A stretch of DNA of 64,000 bases from Bradysia coprophila (GCF_014529535.1 NC_050735.1:2790001-2854000), one strand, 5' to 3'. Positions 23,501 to 37,016 are shown, counted from the stretch's first letter. A program made the numbers and translations. The notes: a model not told the origin generated them from the sequence alone.

Positions 23501-26500
23501 ATCCTTTCTTGTCTAGAGGAAAATCGTTTTTTTTGGCAATCTGAATTAAACGCCCACAATCCCTATCGATATGATTCCATGCTTGCACTGTATAATGGCC
23601 ACAAATTAATTCAAAAGAAAATAAAATAGAAATGAAGTTCAACTGAGTCTATGTTACAAACTGATCGTACAGTATGGCGCCGCCAGCAGTCTTATAAAAG
23701 AGTCGTCGTACACCTATCGTTCATTCATAAAAAAGTTTATCAACGAAAGAACAATACATGCTACATGTCCGGAGACTGGTGCATCCGAGTTTTTTCTGTC
23801 TAATACATTCGTAAAAGCCAACAGAATTTGATGCGACACGTCGAGTTATAAGTTGAGATGTTATATGTACATTCTTCTAACTAGGGCCCAATCGCATACA
23901 CACCCCATCAAAAACTTAATTATAGATTTTAGTCGAAAATTGAACAATTCACATGCGCATCTCGCACTTAACCATAACGTTTGCAGTGTTTGATTTATAT
24001 ACTCATCGAAAACCACAAAATATTTCACATCTTCTGACCTTGCTTAAGTTTGTTGAATTCGGTTTCTTATTTAATTGTTCATCAGCAGCGTCTATTAAAC
24101 CCTGAATAGCCGTGACGACTGTTGAATAATTGAAACAAAAAACAAATTAAAAATGTATTTAAATCAAAAGGTGGGATGCATAAAATATGTCCTTTTATGT
24201 CTGTGTTGGTTGTTTTTAGTAAATATACTTTGACTGTCCGTCGCGGTAAACGTTTCGATTTTTTTTTCGGTTTATACTTTTAGTTTTGTTAACATGCAAC
24301 CCTTTCAGTTTTTATCAGTGAAATTAATGATTCTTTTCAGCTGGCAATACAACAAAAAAATCGCAATTGAGTTGAGTTGATTTTCTAATTAATATTTAAA
24401 ACGATGATAAGCTGAGATGATTGCAACTCACCTGGCCTTTTGAAATTGAACCCATATCGGCAATGATGCGTGACATTGCTTGTTCAGTTTCCAAAAGTTT
24501 TTTCTTTAATAAACTAATTTCCAGCAACTGCTCAGTTTCCCTCATTTGATATTCGAGCTCACTATCATTGGGAGCGCGATGAAGGTTAGCTGCGTATAGG
24601 TCAACGGCGTTACGCTTATTCCCATTAATATGCCATCCTAGAAGAGAAATTTAAACAAATACATGCAGCGACGTGACAACATTAGTTAGTTGCTGGTAAA
24701 TCCTAATTACAGGAATTTGAGATTGGGAACACTAAGTGTCTACACTATTTTTTGAACTACACAGTGCATAGGGCGACAGTAAAATGCCGAAGCTGCAATT
24801 TACGTGTCAATTTCGTTGAAGGAGAGAAATGATTTTCAAAATTTGAAGCTTACGTTCATTCGCCCCCTTATGTGTTTGATTCAGAAAAGCATACAGTTTA
24901 TTCCTGGCACACGATTCGACTTTTGGCTTGATTTATGCGCAATTAAAATTTTCTTTATGGAAACAGTGACTACTAATAAGAAACTGGAAATAGCTCCGTG
25001 ATGGTAATCGCAAAAAATATTAACATCTTCGACACACATGTTGTTGTATTCAAGAACCAAGGAATGTATATAGATAACTATATCAACAGTGCAACCGTTA
25101 TTCAGATTCCATTATTATTAGACCGATCAGTTTGAGATTAGTTAAGATGAGGTGAACGGAAAACGACATTCAAAAGAATCTGATTTTTCTGAGAGTTTAT
25201 TTTGTGCACCGGACAACTGAAATACGACATATATTTTGCCGTGATTTGCCGTGCGGGAAATCATTTCTTTACGATTTATCGTGCGAGAACGGTTTCGAAT
25301 GAATCGTCATTTACTGTCTTGATACATCAAATACTATTCAAGTAACATGATTGATTTTTCCAATGGGAGTGTCGTAATATGGAAATTCTAATGGATGAAC
25401 TGAAATAGATGGTTGGGTGTTCTTCAGCGCCGATCCACCTCCTTGTTCGGAACTTTTTATTCTATGAAGTTTGAAGATTGCATGTGATGGATCTCATATT
25501 TCGTTGGTTTTACTTTTGAGAAGAGCACAAGCTTAGAATTGCGAAGAAAAATATATTTGGATCCTGACTTGATGGTAGCAGATACACCGCGAATGTGCGC
25601 AGTTAATTTGAATGAAAAATTACGTACAATGAAACATTAGATACATTAAGCACTTAAGCACAAAAAATCACAACAATTCAATGCTTTGGAGCTTATTTCA
25701 CTGCGTTCGAAAGCTTTTTTTTTTGTTAATATTAAGGCGATTCTCAGTCGTATTGACAAAGCCAAACTCGGGAGTATCGTAAGCCAGAATTTCTGAATTT
25801 TTCTGCAGATTATTCGTCTCTGAATGGAAACTTACTTTAAATGATAAGTTAGCGAGACTATACTAAATCCCCGTACTACCTATCGAGACCTCTTTTCAAC
25901 AGATTGATGTTCCAAATGTTTCTTCATTTAGCATTTTGTTATACGACATATTCAAGCTCAACAGTCACGTTAATCAAATGCATTTTTGAACAGAAAATAA
26001 AAGGACATATTTTATGTATAGCTAAAAGTATAGTATGAACGATCAACGAAAAATCTTACTTGTGTCATGGTCCTTCCATCCTGTATTGTCCATGTCGCAA
26101 CATTAAAAATTAAATTGAAAAACAATTTTAAGTAAACGAAAGCAACAAAATGTACGCACCTATGTTTGTTAGGCTTGCATCACTCTTCTTATAGACACTT
26201 TTGTCCTGACCGAATACCTGATCCTGAAATTCAGGCTTCGATTTAATGGCTTCAGCATATGGTGTGTTATTGATGGGTTTCTTCATGACGAGCTGAAATT
26301 TTATTTTTCAATAAGGACAATCACATCCAGCTACATATGAATTTAACAGCACCTTCATGATGGTGTAAACAAAAAATGCAACAATCCCGACTGTATAAAG
26401 TGGCATTATGAAACCTAAACTATTCCCTTTGTGGTTGGCTTGATGATTCGAGCCTGCACCCATCGGTGGACGCATCCCAGGTATCGGTCCTGGCTATAAA

Positions 26501-28292
26501 GAACATTAAAAAATTACTTTCAGCCAGAGTTTTTATAGCGAAAGTGTCATAGAAAACTTACACGTCCTTCGACGATTCGTGTAGCGGTAGCCGGAATGGG
26601 CTTTTCTTCCACTACTATTGGCACTGTTGATGTTGCTGGTATGGCTCGACCACGCTCACGCATGGCTGGATGAATACCATCCGGTCGTAAATGTGGTGGA
26701 CGTTCCTGACGTAAGCCTAATTTAAGAAATGAAAGAATCAACGCCTGTTCAAATAAGAGATAAGGGACAAGAGGATGCAGATTTGTGTTAGAGAAAAGTC
26801 GTTTTCGTTATTTGGTTATTGTGGAAGTGTCTTCCGTGTGTTAGCATCAACAAAGCGCAGATAAAGAATCCAAGGTTAAATAATAAACATGTTAGCAAGG
26901 GATTCGGTTGTTACGGTGTCTCAAAACCAACTTAGTTAATATTTCACCTACTCATTTCACCAGTAATTAAATTGAGGCGTTTTCTGAAACCCGGATGAGC
27001 GATGGCTTCGGAAATATTTGCAGAAATGTCTTGGTCCAATACGACATCACAACATCCTTTTAATAGAAATAATATTTGTAAAAAAAAATCCGCATGTAAC
27101 GAACTAAAAAACGTAAAAATGTAAAGACTTCATGGAGGCATCTGAATTCTGATCCTTCTGACCTTTGCATTTCTCATTATATTTCGTTTAGAAAAGCGTG
27201 TGACATCGCTGTGCATTATTTGTCTGCATTAGAGCAAAAACTAACGACAAATAAGGAAGTAAATATTGACTGTCAAATCAGTTGATTTCCCAACCCAACA
27301 TCTTCCAGATTACTTTCTTGCCTTAATTTCAAAATAAATGTTCATTTCACCAGAATTCGAAATTGTGCAGAAATTTGTAGTAGCATCAAAGGTTTAAACG
27401 GTGTACGTGCTATTTATACACAAGATTGTTTATCAACAAAGTTACAACGCATATCAACCACAGTAATACCCGCACAGTTTTGAGATCAGAAAAAGTATGA
27501 AATTTCGCTGATTTTAGTTTATTGAGTGCAGAAGTAGAAAGAGAATTAATTTAAATATTTGTTGCAATTTTTAATTCGATTAGTTGAAGTATAATGGAAA
27601 AAACTAACGAAGAGATTAACAGATAGGAAGAATCTAGGCTAAAACCTATTATTTTATCATAAAGTTCTGACGTTGAAATACACTGGACGTCGGTAAAACT
27701 TATACTTAGCTCCACCTGTTTTTCAGCTTGTCCACTCATCATACAACAAAACTGCTAAAACGTCTTTACCACTACTACCACGCGCAAGCTCAACTATTGT
27801 TATGTATGAGAATGAGCTGAAAAACAGCATGCTCAAGTCCATGTCCAAATTTCACTGTCGTTCCCTGTATTGTCAATGTTTTCCATGTAAAGCTTTTTCC
27901 ACTTTAGAAGGACGAAATTAACTACTTGTATTAATAGAAGACATTGAATAAACAGTAAGAGAGTCACTGTTACCATTTAAATTGTAAAACAATCCCGCTG
28001 TGATTTATGGGAATATTTCTCCGTACCAATCACATTTTCTCTAATACAGATTACCTACGTGGTATCTACTTTTTCCGGAACGTTTACTGATAAGACCTAA
28101 TGATGAAATCAACTCACCTGTTCCGCTCCGATGATCTTTAATGAAAGCCTTGCTGGTCTGTTGGCCGCCAAACATGGCAAAATAAAGAATTTTTGGCCAT
28201 AATATTGCAATACATCCGACGACTGTTATCAGAACGAAAACTGATTTTTTCGTTCCCAATCCCCCATTGGAAGGTGTCGCAGAAGTGGCCAT
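20510..28292 (-). CDS. ric3: RIC3, nicotinic acetylcholine receptor chaperone
   Basis: Constitutive exons inferred on the minus strand are 28292-28118, 26716-26562, 26493-26353, 26292-26160, 24637-24432, 22663-22469, 21200-21048 and 20908-20510. In-phase cassettes lie at 27056-26952, 26080-26060 and 24101-24039. With the first and last-listed larger cassettes the product is about 574 residues. RIC3 is an ER membrane protein that promotes folding and assembly of nicotinic receptors. Landmarks are a first membrane segment (VGCIAILWPKI), the RIC3-type RPPHLRPDGIHPAMRERGR block, a second membrane segment (MPLYTVGIVAFFVYTIMK), a coiled coil (ETEQLLEISLLKKKLLETEQ) and a long Glu/Asp-rich tail from about 20840 to 20520. 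The last-exon acceptor is chosen because nearby alternatives hit a stop. It converges on the ACE-like gene, 712 bp away. Confidence 0.9.
22860..22995. repeat. AT-rich palindromic low-complexity tract in RIC3 intron
   Basis: Words such as GGGAAAATGTTTT and AAAACATTTTCCC alternate on both strands. A similar tract lies at 28850-29010 upstream of RIC3. I see no coding or terminal repeats. Confidence 0.4.
24039..24101 (-). CDS. ric3: Possible 63-nt RIC3 cassette exon
   Basis: Acceptor CTATTCAG and donor AAG/GTCAGA bound 21 codons (GLIDAADEQLNKKPNS...) in phase 0 with both neighbours. Inclusion would lengthen the segment just after the coiled coil. A nearer AG at 24119-24120 would bring in a stop, so the acceptor choice is inferred. 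Confidence 0.45.
26060..26080 (-). CDS. ric3: 21-nt RIC3 microexon
   Basis: A 21-nt open segment is bounded by ACAG and GTAAGA. It encodes WKDHDT after the split glycine codon and fits the +1 phase of both flanking exons. It starts GATGG exactly as the next exon does, so skipping and inclusion both keep the Gly-Trp junction. It may be an alternatively used neuronal-type microexon. No transcript evidence is available here. Confidence 0.55.
26952..27056 (-). CDS. ric3: 105-nt RIC3 cassette exon
   Basis: Acceptor ATTAAAAG and donor GTAGGT bound 35 codons with no stop, in phase 1 on both sides. It can therefore be included or skipped without changing frame. It encodes DQDISANISEAIAHPGFRKR, between the first membrane segment and the RERPP-type block. 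It might be constitutive in this species. Confidence 0.6.
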
Positions 28293-31200
28293 TTTGGTGT
28301 CTACGGTAATTTCTTTCTAGTTTTTCACTCACTCACTCAATTAGAAAACATTTTCTTTTTTCACATTAACGTTTCTTTATTCCTTCAAATAATGCGTAAT
28401 ACTTAGTGTTGGCGGTCTGTATATTGTATACACAAACAGAAGTTTATTACTTAATCTTATAGTACATGAAATTATAGCCTTTTGATGCGTCAATTGTTCT
28501 ATAAATTGAACCAACAACAAAAATGTTTATGGAATAAATGTCGCCCGAAAAATGTATATATTTACATGAAAAGGTGAAGTTTTATAAATAAAGTCATGGA
28601 CATTCATATCTTTCAGAGAATATTATGAGGAAGATCGTCTGAATGCATATATCGATTATTCTCTTGCATTTAAAGGTTGTCTGTACAAATTGCGATTTTT
28701 AAGTGGTTCGGTGGTTGAGTAAAAGAAGAAAATCAAATTATTAGTTTAACCATTCACAGATGGCAAGCATTTCACGATTGAAGCTGTTACTTCATTTGTT
28801 AAAGCCTCGTCTAGTGTTTCATTGAAAGTCTTTACTTCTTTAGTTACGTTTTGTTATGGAAACATTTCTCTATACTTTCTTGAATTTTTCAACATTTTTC
28901 TAGATTTTTCAATATTTTCCTAAATTTTCCTAATTTTTGTTTTTTTTTGCGAAAATTAGGGAAAACTTGAAAATGTTAGAAAATTTGTGAAAACATGGAA
29001 AAAAGCTTTTCCAAAAATAGTCGCGCGTCGATAACAGATGACACAGTCAGACTGAAGACTTTCGTTTTACGAAGACATTACCCATTTAACATCCTCGTGC
29101 AAATGGCTATAACAACGACAAAAATAATGGTCTTATGTTGGAAAACTCATATGAAGTAGTAGATTCTGTTATTTGTAAACCGAACATTTACAAACATTTG
29201 GACAGAAACAAGTCGTAATTGAAGTATAGACTTAAACGGAATCAATCGATCTGATATCCCCAAAAGCCTGAAGAGACAAAAAAAATGAATTTTCTTGTCG
29301 AACAAATTGTGAATCGGAAATGGTTTCATAATCATTTTGTCACAACCAAAAATACGTTGTGTATAGATTAATAATTGTCACTGGAAGTTTGGCATGGTAT
29401 GTGTGTTTTACGCTCTCTGCACTTTTCGAAATATTTTTTTTTCTGCGTTGCAATAACATTGAAATATTCAACAGAAGTTCAAGTAGTATCGGTCTCCCGA
29501 ACTAGACAATCTTAACAAAACGATTTAGATCGCACTAAGTTTACAATACATGGCAAAAGTTCAAATTATATGTATGTACAACAAAATCACATAATATTTT
29601 GCTCCGGTTAACATCTGTGTATAAATACACATAAATCGGTTGGCTATTTTTAGTCTCAGCCAATATATACTTTATAAATAGTTGCACCAAAAAGATCGTT
29701 TTTATAAATATTTCTATAATTAAGAAAAATCGAAATTTGTAAAGATTTTTTTATCTTCCTCACACATCTGATTCATAAAATTAATTCCATTAAGTGCAAA
29801 ATCATAACGCGCACTACAAATCACCAATCTTATTTTCCCATCAATTCACACAATATTTCTCGTTTATTAAAAATGTTCTTTTCGGACAAAAAAATACAAA
29901 AATAAAAAAACAGTTCGGCGCTTAAAGATACGTTTCGTCTTAATAAAACTTAAGAGCGACCCATCCGTTCGTGTTATAGAATCTAACTGCGGCTAAGATA
30001 ACGGACTTTATATTATGAATGATGTCAGGGTACTCAGCCAAAACGAAATTTGTAATGGACAGAGATGATGTATGGGAATAAAAACGAGCAAAATATGAGG
30101 CAGTGTAGTAAAGATTTATTTATAATTATCATTGAACAATTGCTGAATCATAACACAGAATGTATGGAAATTAATCGAGAGAAAAGAGAAATTTATTTGA
30201 AAAAGATTGATTTCGAGATGGAATTATCTCAATTAAATGCAAAACTATTTGTGCACAATACACTCTGACGAGTCGAGTGGACGGGTCGGATATCAATTTT
30301 AATTAAATTTTCTATTAGAATCTTTATGGCTGATTTTCAATTTTTCCACTTCATACACACACGTAAAATGCAACATTTTAATTCTTTTTATTACCATTCA
30401 CATTTCACGAGATTTCTATTATATTATGAAAATGTTGATCTAACGTTACGAGATAAAATACATCAACTAAGAATTTTTGTTTTTTTTATATCAACGGAAA
30501 ATCAATAGCTAAAAGCATGCGTTTAATAATTCTGTCAGCCATCTCATATACAGATGTTTTAAGAAGTGGGAAGGTAATAATTTGTGTGGAAATTGGAAAA
30601 TGTTTTCGAGATGTAACGATATGCCATTTCTGCTCAGACGGAAACACAATGGTTTAGAGCCTATAAGTATTAAAATTTTGAAAAAATACAAAAAAAAAAC
30701 ATTAGAGACAACTAAAAGTCAATAAAATAGTGAGTACCAATGTTCAGCACAACGTTTCTAAAGAGAAATCGAGTGTCTTAACTAAACGTAACTCTCTGCT
30801 CTTCTCCATTCATTAAAAAAAATCTCCTCGACGGGTGGAAAATGAGACATTATCGCGCTTGAGGAAAAAGTACCTAACTGGTCGTTTCCAACACAATATT
30901 TAAAATATTAAGCAATAAATGAAAATTGTCCCAGTTATCACATCGCAAGCGTAATAGTTATTTGTTCACCTAGTGGGAAAAAGTTGGAAATTTCATTTCG
31001 ATGATTTTATTTTGGGAAAGACAAATCATTTAGCAGGGTAATAGAAAAAAATACTTTTCATGCTTCCTAAGAGAGCCTAGAGTAAAAATTTCAAGCATGA
31101 AAAACTTAATATGTCTCGCGAAAATGAAATGTCCGTGTGACGTAAATAACTATTACACTGCGAGGTGCTTTGGGTAAGAGCGTAGAGAAATTTTCGACCT

Positions 31201-32570
31201 TTTTCCAGAGGACCACCCAACGTTTTTCACAAAAAAGGCTCTTAAAGTTTCAGCTGAGGTGAGAAAATTACCATTTTCCCGCCTATGTTGAGAAAAAACT
31301 TAAGGTTTTTTTTTTTTAATTTCTCAATTCTTAAATAAAATAAGAAAACGAAAACAAACCAATCTGAAATTTGGAATCTAAGACAAATTGAAACATTTCG
31401 TATTAATGCAATCAAGGAAACAATCGAAAGATGAACATATGATGCAGATTCGACCGATGAAGGAAATGAATCCTCTCTCCTCATTATTTTAACCATTAAT
31501 ACGTCTATAGACAGAATCTGTTTGGCAAAAGTAAAAAGGAATGTAGACTAAAACAAAGCACTGCTCTTAGCATTAACATGCTTGGCATATAAATATTTGA
31601 AGGCTGATAGGTAGGCTGTGCGTTTCTAGTTCTAGCCGTAGACATTGTGAAAGAACAATATGTCGAGAGGTGCTGGCCACATCTTTCTAACAACACGATG
31701 ACACAAGAAATCTGCTACTTCATTAGTTATAACTTTACTGTTTACTGTTTAAAGAAAAATCACAGAGCCATTCGTTTATTTATACTGTCGCCGTTGTCGA
31801 TAACAGATGACGTAGCACATAGCCCTCATTTCGAAATTTAGAAATAAAAAAAATCTGCTATTGGAGGAGGTGGAGGGTGGAAACAATAAAAAAGTATCGC
31901 TAGAAACACAGCAGCGTAAACGAAAAAAATCTTTAACATTATAGCCTTAATAGAACAGAATAACTGAGTTCTAGATGGAGCTTTTTATAATTGAGTTGAT
32001 GAAAACAGACGAGTGGTGGCACTGCGCAGATGACAAAAGAGTCGTACCATCAGTCGTACTCGCTGTCACTTGAAGCGGCATGCTGTTTTGTATATTGCAG
32101 CAATAAAGTTTTTGTTAAAACTTTCACAAATCTTCAATTAAAACATCAAATAAAACGATCATGAGCGATTTGTGAATAAAATTGAATTTGATGTGCAGCG
32201 GTACCTCTTGCTAATAATCCACAAAGTTGTAAATTCCAGCAAAATCGTTTCATTCAACAATTGTTGCATACAATATACGAACCGTCTGTTTGGACTACTT
32301 ATTACAGGTTTCTAATTATATTTTGCAACCTTTCTTTTACAACATTTTTTTTTTGTGGTCGTTGAGTCTTACGTGGACTCCATCATAATTTTGTTAAAAT
32401 TCACATCGATTTCTAGATGATAATTTGATTAAACATTTTGTTTGAATACGGTTATATCGACTCGTTGTGTTTAAATTGTATTTAGTAATCGATAACGAGT
32501 GTTTAAAATTCGAACGTAGAGCAGTCTATAGCAATAAATTACCGAAATTTGGAATTGTAATTGCAGAAAA
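28293..32570. other. Intergenic between RIC3 and Cyclin-Q
   Basis: The two genes diverge from this 4.3-kb AT-rich interval, so it must contain both promoters, but I cannot place a TATA box or initiator with confidence. It includes a low-complexity palindromic tract (28850-29010) and a fragment of the CACTGCT-ended repeat near 31556. A 67-codon frame at 30065-30268 has no family resemblance. Confidence 0.5.
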
Positions 32571-34008
32571 ATGGCAGCTCTTCAGCATCGTTCCAATGCA
32601 TTTTTCTCGAAAACAGCTAAGACTCCAACTACAATTGATTACAAGTAAGTGGAACGAACGTCAATTTTTTGTAATTTCATTTATAAAATTTAGTGGACTG
32701 GTCAGGGTCGTATCATACTAGTGTCAGATATTAGTATTTCTCACTGATTTACGCTTAACTCCGGAACTTCAGTGTGTGTCCTGCTTTTTCAAAAGTCTGT
32801 GCATTCATGAAGTGATATACCAACACGCAAATACGATATAAGACGTAGTATGTTCGTTCATTTTTACCTTTTCTTCACCTTTCATCACTCTGACTAGTTC
32901 GTCCAAAGTTAGACAAATTAGCTAACCCAATCCTAACCTCTGCAGGACCGCTGACAACAAACAAGCTGTTGCTCCCCGATTCATATTCGAATGTGCCATC
33001 AAACTGAACATGAAACCATTAACATGTGCAACCGCAGCAGTTATATTCCATCGATTTTACAGAGAGGTGACCCAGGCTGAATACGATGAATTTGTGAGTT
33101 TAATTTAAAATGCGACGTAAATTCGGCGACTGATTTAAATATTTTGCGGTAAAAATTTGTAGTTAATTGCATCGTCATCACTGTACTTAGCCGGTAAGAT
33201 AAAGGACGATCCAATTAAAATTCGTGATATTATTAACGTTGCTCACAACACATTGAATCGGGGTGAGTTTTGTCAATTAATTTCGAAAAAAAAGGCTCTT
33301 CGTTCAATTGCAAATTTTTATTTGCTGCAGGAGCCAGTCCATTGGAGCTTGGCGATGAGTATTGGGCCATGAGAGATGGTATAGTTCAAGCAGAATTGTT
33401 GATAACGAGAATGTTGAAATTCGATATGAACGTTGAACATCCACATAAGGTGAGCTTCTCCATTTTATTGCGTTTGCAGTTGCACTCACTCTTTGTGATC
33501 TACTACGTGTGACCAAATAATGATGGTACAAGTGTAGTTGCTGAACTGATGTCCTGATTTCGTTGAACATTTTATTCCAATTTGGTTGACCGAGTCTCCC
33601 CTTGATTCACAGTATATGCTACACTATATGCTGTCGCTGAAAGAATGGTTCGGGCCGAACGTTTGGAATTCGATGCCCGTTGCAAAAACTGCAGCTTCAT
33701 TCCTACATGATTTTCATGCCAGCCCCTACATATTAGACTACACTCCAGCAGACATTGCAATTTGCTGCTTATTATTGACATTTCAAATCTATGGCATTCA
33801 AGTACCGTTGACTGACGATTTTGATGACAATGGCGTTTGGTACAGGGTGAGATGGACCCCATTTAAAAATGAACCGATGACTCATTTGATTGATTAAATG
33901 GTGATTGTGTTTCAGGTGTTCTCCAAGAGTTTGACCAAGGAAATGTCCTGGCAAATTATCGAGAAAATAATGGACGTCTATAACAATGATATACAGAACG
34001 GTAATTGA
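32571..34008 (+). CDS. CycQ: Cyclin-Q (FAM58-type cyclin)
   Basis: Six exons (32571-32644, 32946-33093, 33163-33262, 33331-33449, 33613-33846 and 33916-34008) join in phase to a complete protein of 255 residues, close to the usual ~250. Cyclin-Q is the activating partner of CDK10. The first cyclin box is clear: APRFIFECAIKLNMKPLTCA, then AVIFHRFYREV, then LIASSSLYLAGKIKDDP and DIINVAHNTL. The second fold runs through YMLHYMLSLKEWFG and DIAICCLLLTFQIYG. The start is the first ATG in frame, in the context GAAAAATGGC. All donors are GTGAG or GTAAG type. AATAAA lies at 34200-34205. Confidence 0.93.
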
Positions 34009-34199
34009 GGCGTGGATAACGATCCTCTGCCTCGACACTATTTTATGGAGAACTGATGTAGAAAAACTGGAGTTGGTGTAGATGCTAATGACGATATTGG
34101 TTTACACTTCTCGTTTGTCGTGATAGCCGGTCAGTTAAGATACTAATTAGGTTTTTATTTACACTTTTTTTTGTAATTGAAATTTTGTTTTGAATCAAG

Positions 34200-34205
34200 A
34201 ATAAA
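34200..34205 (+). terminator. Polyadenylation signal for Cyclin-Q
   Basis: AATAAA lies 192 bp after the stop codon and is the first such hexamer downstream. Confidence 0.55.
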
Positions 34206-34497
34206 GATGAAATGTCGATGGAAAGCAGGATTTAAAATAATGTGTCCGTAACAACCCTCTTCCAATTCTCTGTAGTCAACTCAATAGTAGAAAGTTCTAT
34301 CAAATGTTATGTTCAGAAGTCCGTAGTGGGTGGATCGATTTTAATATTTAAATTTAACCATTACCGGCCGAGTCCCCTCATCCCCTGATAATTTTTCCAA
34401 AAAAGATTTTTTAATTTTACTTATGGTTTCACGTAAGTAATTTTTTAGCAAAAAATTGCACAATTTTGAAGTGAAACTAAGAACTAAAGATGCAATA

Positions 34498-35414
34498 AGG
34501 TAAGCGAGGGTATAGCTGACCGTGCAGGTGTACCTGACCAGCTACATTATTTATCAGTTTTGGAAAATAATTACAAATGAAAATACGCAAATTAACGTTA
34601 TAATTGATCTTTAGAGCCTAAAGATTAATTTTTTCATGAAAATAATGCGATTATTATGTTTACTTATTTGATAAAACCACAAAATGAAACCAGTGCACCA
34701 TCTCAGTACAAAGTTGCACATTTCTTAAGAAAATCGTAAGATCGGTGTGGTCTAATTTAAGGTTTTTATTGACAAAAGAATTATTAATGGACAAAGTTTT
34801 GGTGTTTTTAGGTAGTAAATAGTTCGACAATTAATATTATTAACATAAATAGCGTCTAAAAGTTAATATTTGATTAATTACATGGTGGTCAAAACATTGC
34901 ATCAAAAATATGCCATGTTTGTGTAGTTGACCGCACCAAATTCCGTACATTTTTCTTCATGTGACAAATTCACCTTCCATGTGCATTGTTGTGTACAAAA
35001 TGATGTGATTAAAATTCGTTGACATTTTGTGTTTTTATGAGTTTTTATCATATTGGTTAATTGGTTAATATCAGTGAATTAAGAGTGAAAATGTGTCGAA
35101 TAATGCGAAATTATTGCGAAAAATGTGAAAAATGTCTTAATTTTGTAGCGGTCAACTACTGCAACAAGACTGGTCAGGTATAAAAACATCCGTTTTTTAG
35201 TAGTCAGCTACTGCATCAAAACAGTGCTTCAGTAAAATCAGTTTTTTACAATAAAAATAAATTAATTGTCAATATTTCTGATATTCTACGGAATGGGAAC
35301 AGATCAAATTAAATTCTGACGAAGGAAAAACTTAGCTTCATCGAAATCATCCTGAGATACTGATGACCAAAGTTGAAAAATTGCTTAGCCGGTCAGCTAC
35401 TACCTCGCTTACCT
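34498..35414. mobile_element. 917-bp non-autonomous DNA element with TA duplication
   Basis: The 25-bp ends start AGGTAAGCGAGGGTATAGCT on the left and are matched with about three mismatches in reverse on the right. TA dinucleotides flank both ends, as for Tc1/mariner elements. There is no transposase frame. The interior repeats GGTCAGCTAC / GTAGTTGACC-like words several times (near 34529, 34925, 35147, 35204 and 35390), which may be binding sites for a lost transposase. Confidence 0.7.
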
Positions 35415-35416
35415 TA

Positions 35417-36781
35417 TGAGTGGTCAAACCGTTATTTAATCTATAATTTCATAAAGAATTCAAAACAAAAGAGTTTTTGAAAAAAAAAATAACTTTTGGA
35501 CAATCTGATGTTTCGTTGGAGTTTTATCCTTAGTTCGTATTTGTCGAACTAAATAATGTTTTTATTTCTGAAATATACTGAAAGAGCCTGCACTCAGCTT
35601 TCCAACGATACGTAACTTATCATTACTGTAACAGAATTAGCGTGACTTTTCTTTGAAGCCCCCTCTATAGTGCTGGTACTTGTGTAATTCCATACGTTCT
35701 TTAACATTTTTTTGAAAAGTTTCTTCTGTTCTGGAAAGTATGACTGATATTTCATGGAAGAACTTTTTTTGGAGGAGTTGGAATGCAGTCGGTATTATTG
35801 TTCCTCCAAAAAGTGTCTCGGAAAATACATCGACTTCGAAGCCATTTTCCTTGAAAATTTCCAATATATTTTTCATAAAGGTGGTGTCATTCGACAGCTA
35901 CATTCAATTGTTTCTGGCCGGCCATGATCCATGTTCAGGAGCCTGAGATATGACCAGGGAAAGTCATGCATGTCCTAATAAGGATTTTTTTAAGTTTTTT
36001 CTACTTCGCCTCTCCTTGATTTCTGTTCAACGATTATGGAAAGTTGGATTTTAGATTTTGTTGATGATTTTCCCTATGAAAATTACAATTTACTTTTACA
36101 AAAAGCTTTTTCGTGTGACATAACTGTTTCATTGGTCCCGTTTTCCGATGTTTACGGAGTAGCTCATCCGAATGTCGAATCCTGACGTTCCTACCACTTC
36201 TTTCTTCTAGACACTATGCATTTCTTACGTTCTTGGTCATTCTTTCGGCTAACATCTGGACTTTTAACAAGTCGTCAGAGGTCGATTGGTAACAATAATT
36301 GAACCATGACACTGTCTTCCCTATCCTAGAAGTAGGGAACTATAGAACTGCAGGCTGCAGGGAATTCTGAAGATATTTCTGGATTCTGTCGATGGTTAAG
36401 GTAACAGCGAGGGTAACAGATTCTGCTACTAACACAAATCCAGTTCATAAGAAAAAACTAGGAGCGAGCCAGAAAAATCGTTAATTACATTGACGTCATT
36501 TGAGTGAACATTTTCACTAAATTTGAAGAGCTCACAAAAATGATTTTTTTTAAATTTAATGTTATACTAAAATAAACGTTGGGCTCGGCACGTTATGGAA
36601 CAGTATGTGCTTTTTGGATTAAAATTTTAAAATTGATTCATCCTAACAACTATCTGCGCATTGATGTAATGTGCCATCTATAATCTACTTGACGTTCGCC
36701 GGGATTTTTGTCTGTGCTTAAGAGTCTAGGCGGGAGAGACAGTAAAATTAAAAGCAATACTATTTTCAGCGATGATTAGTC
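35417..36781. other. Intergenic, no gene recognised
   Basis: Short frames on both strands at 35637-35946 oppose one another and look like chance. No repeat longer than a few words was noticed. Confidence 0.5.
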
Positions 36782-36789
36782 GAAAAAAA

Positions 36790-37016
36790 CAAGGCTGTAT
36801 ACTTTGGGGAGGTCACGCAGACCGCCATTTTATTAGATACGCGGAAACACACCACGTCTGATGATTTTACATGTAAAAAATTTCACCACATCATCAAGAC
36901 GACGAGAATCATCAGAGTAGGTGAATTTTTGTATGAAATCGGCCATTTTATCATCAACTGTGGTGTGTAACCCGCGTATCTGTATCTGCGTGACCTCCCC
37001 AAAGTATACAGCCTTG
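36790..37016. mobile_element. MITE with CAAGG ends and 8-bp target duplication, copy A
   Basis: The ends CAAGGCTGTATAC and GTATACAGCCTTG belong to long inverted arms. The direct repeat GAAAAAAA flanks it at 36782-36789 and 37017-37024. The 8-bp duplication fits hAT-type or P-type transposition. A shorter relative is at 49682-49794. Confidence 0.8.

Noticed and set aside
30065-30268. 67-codon plus-strand frame with a Glu/Lys-rich helix-like end
   Set aside because: It has low complexity, no partner exon and no family resemblance.
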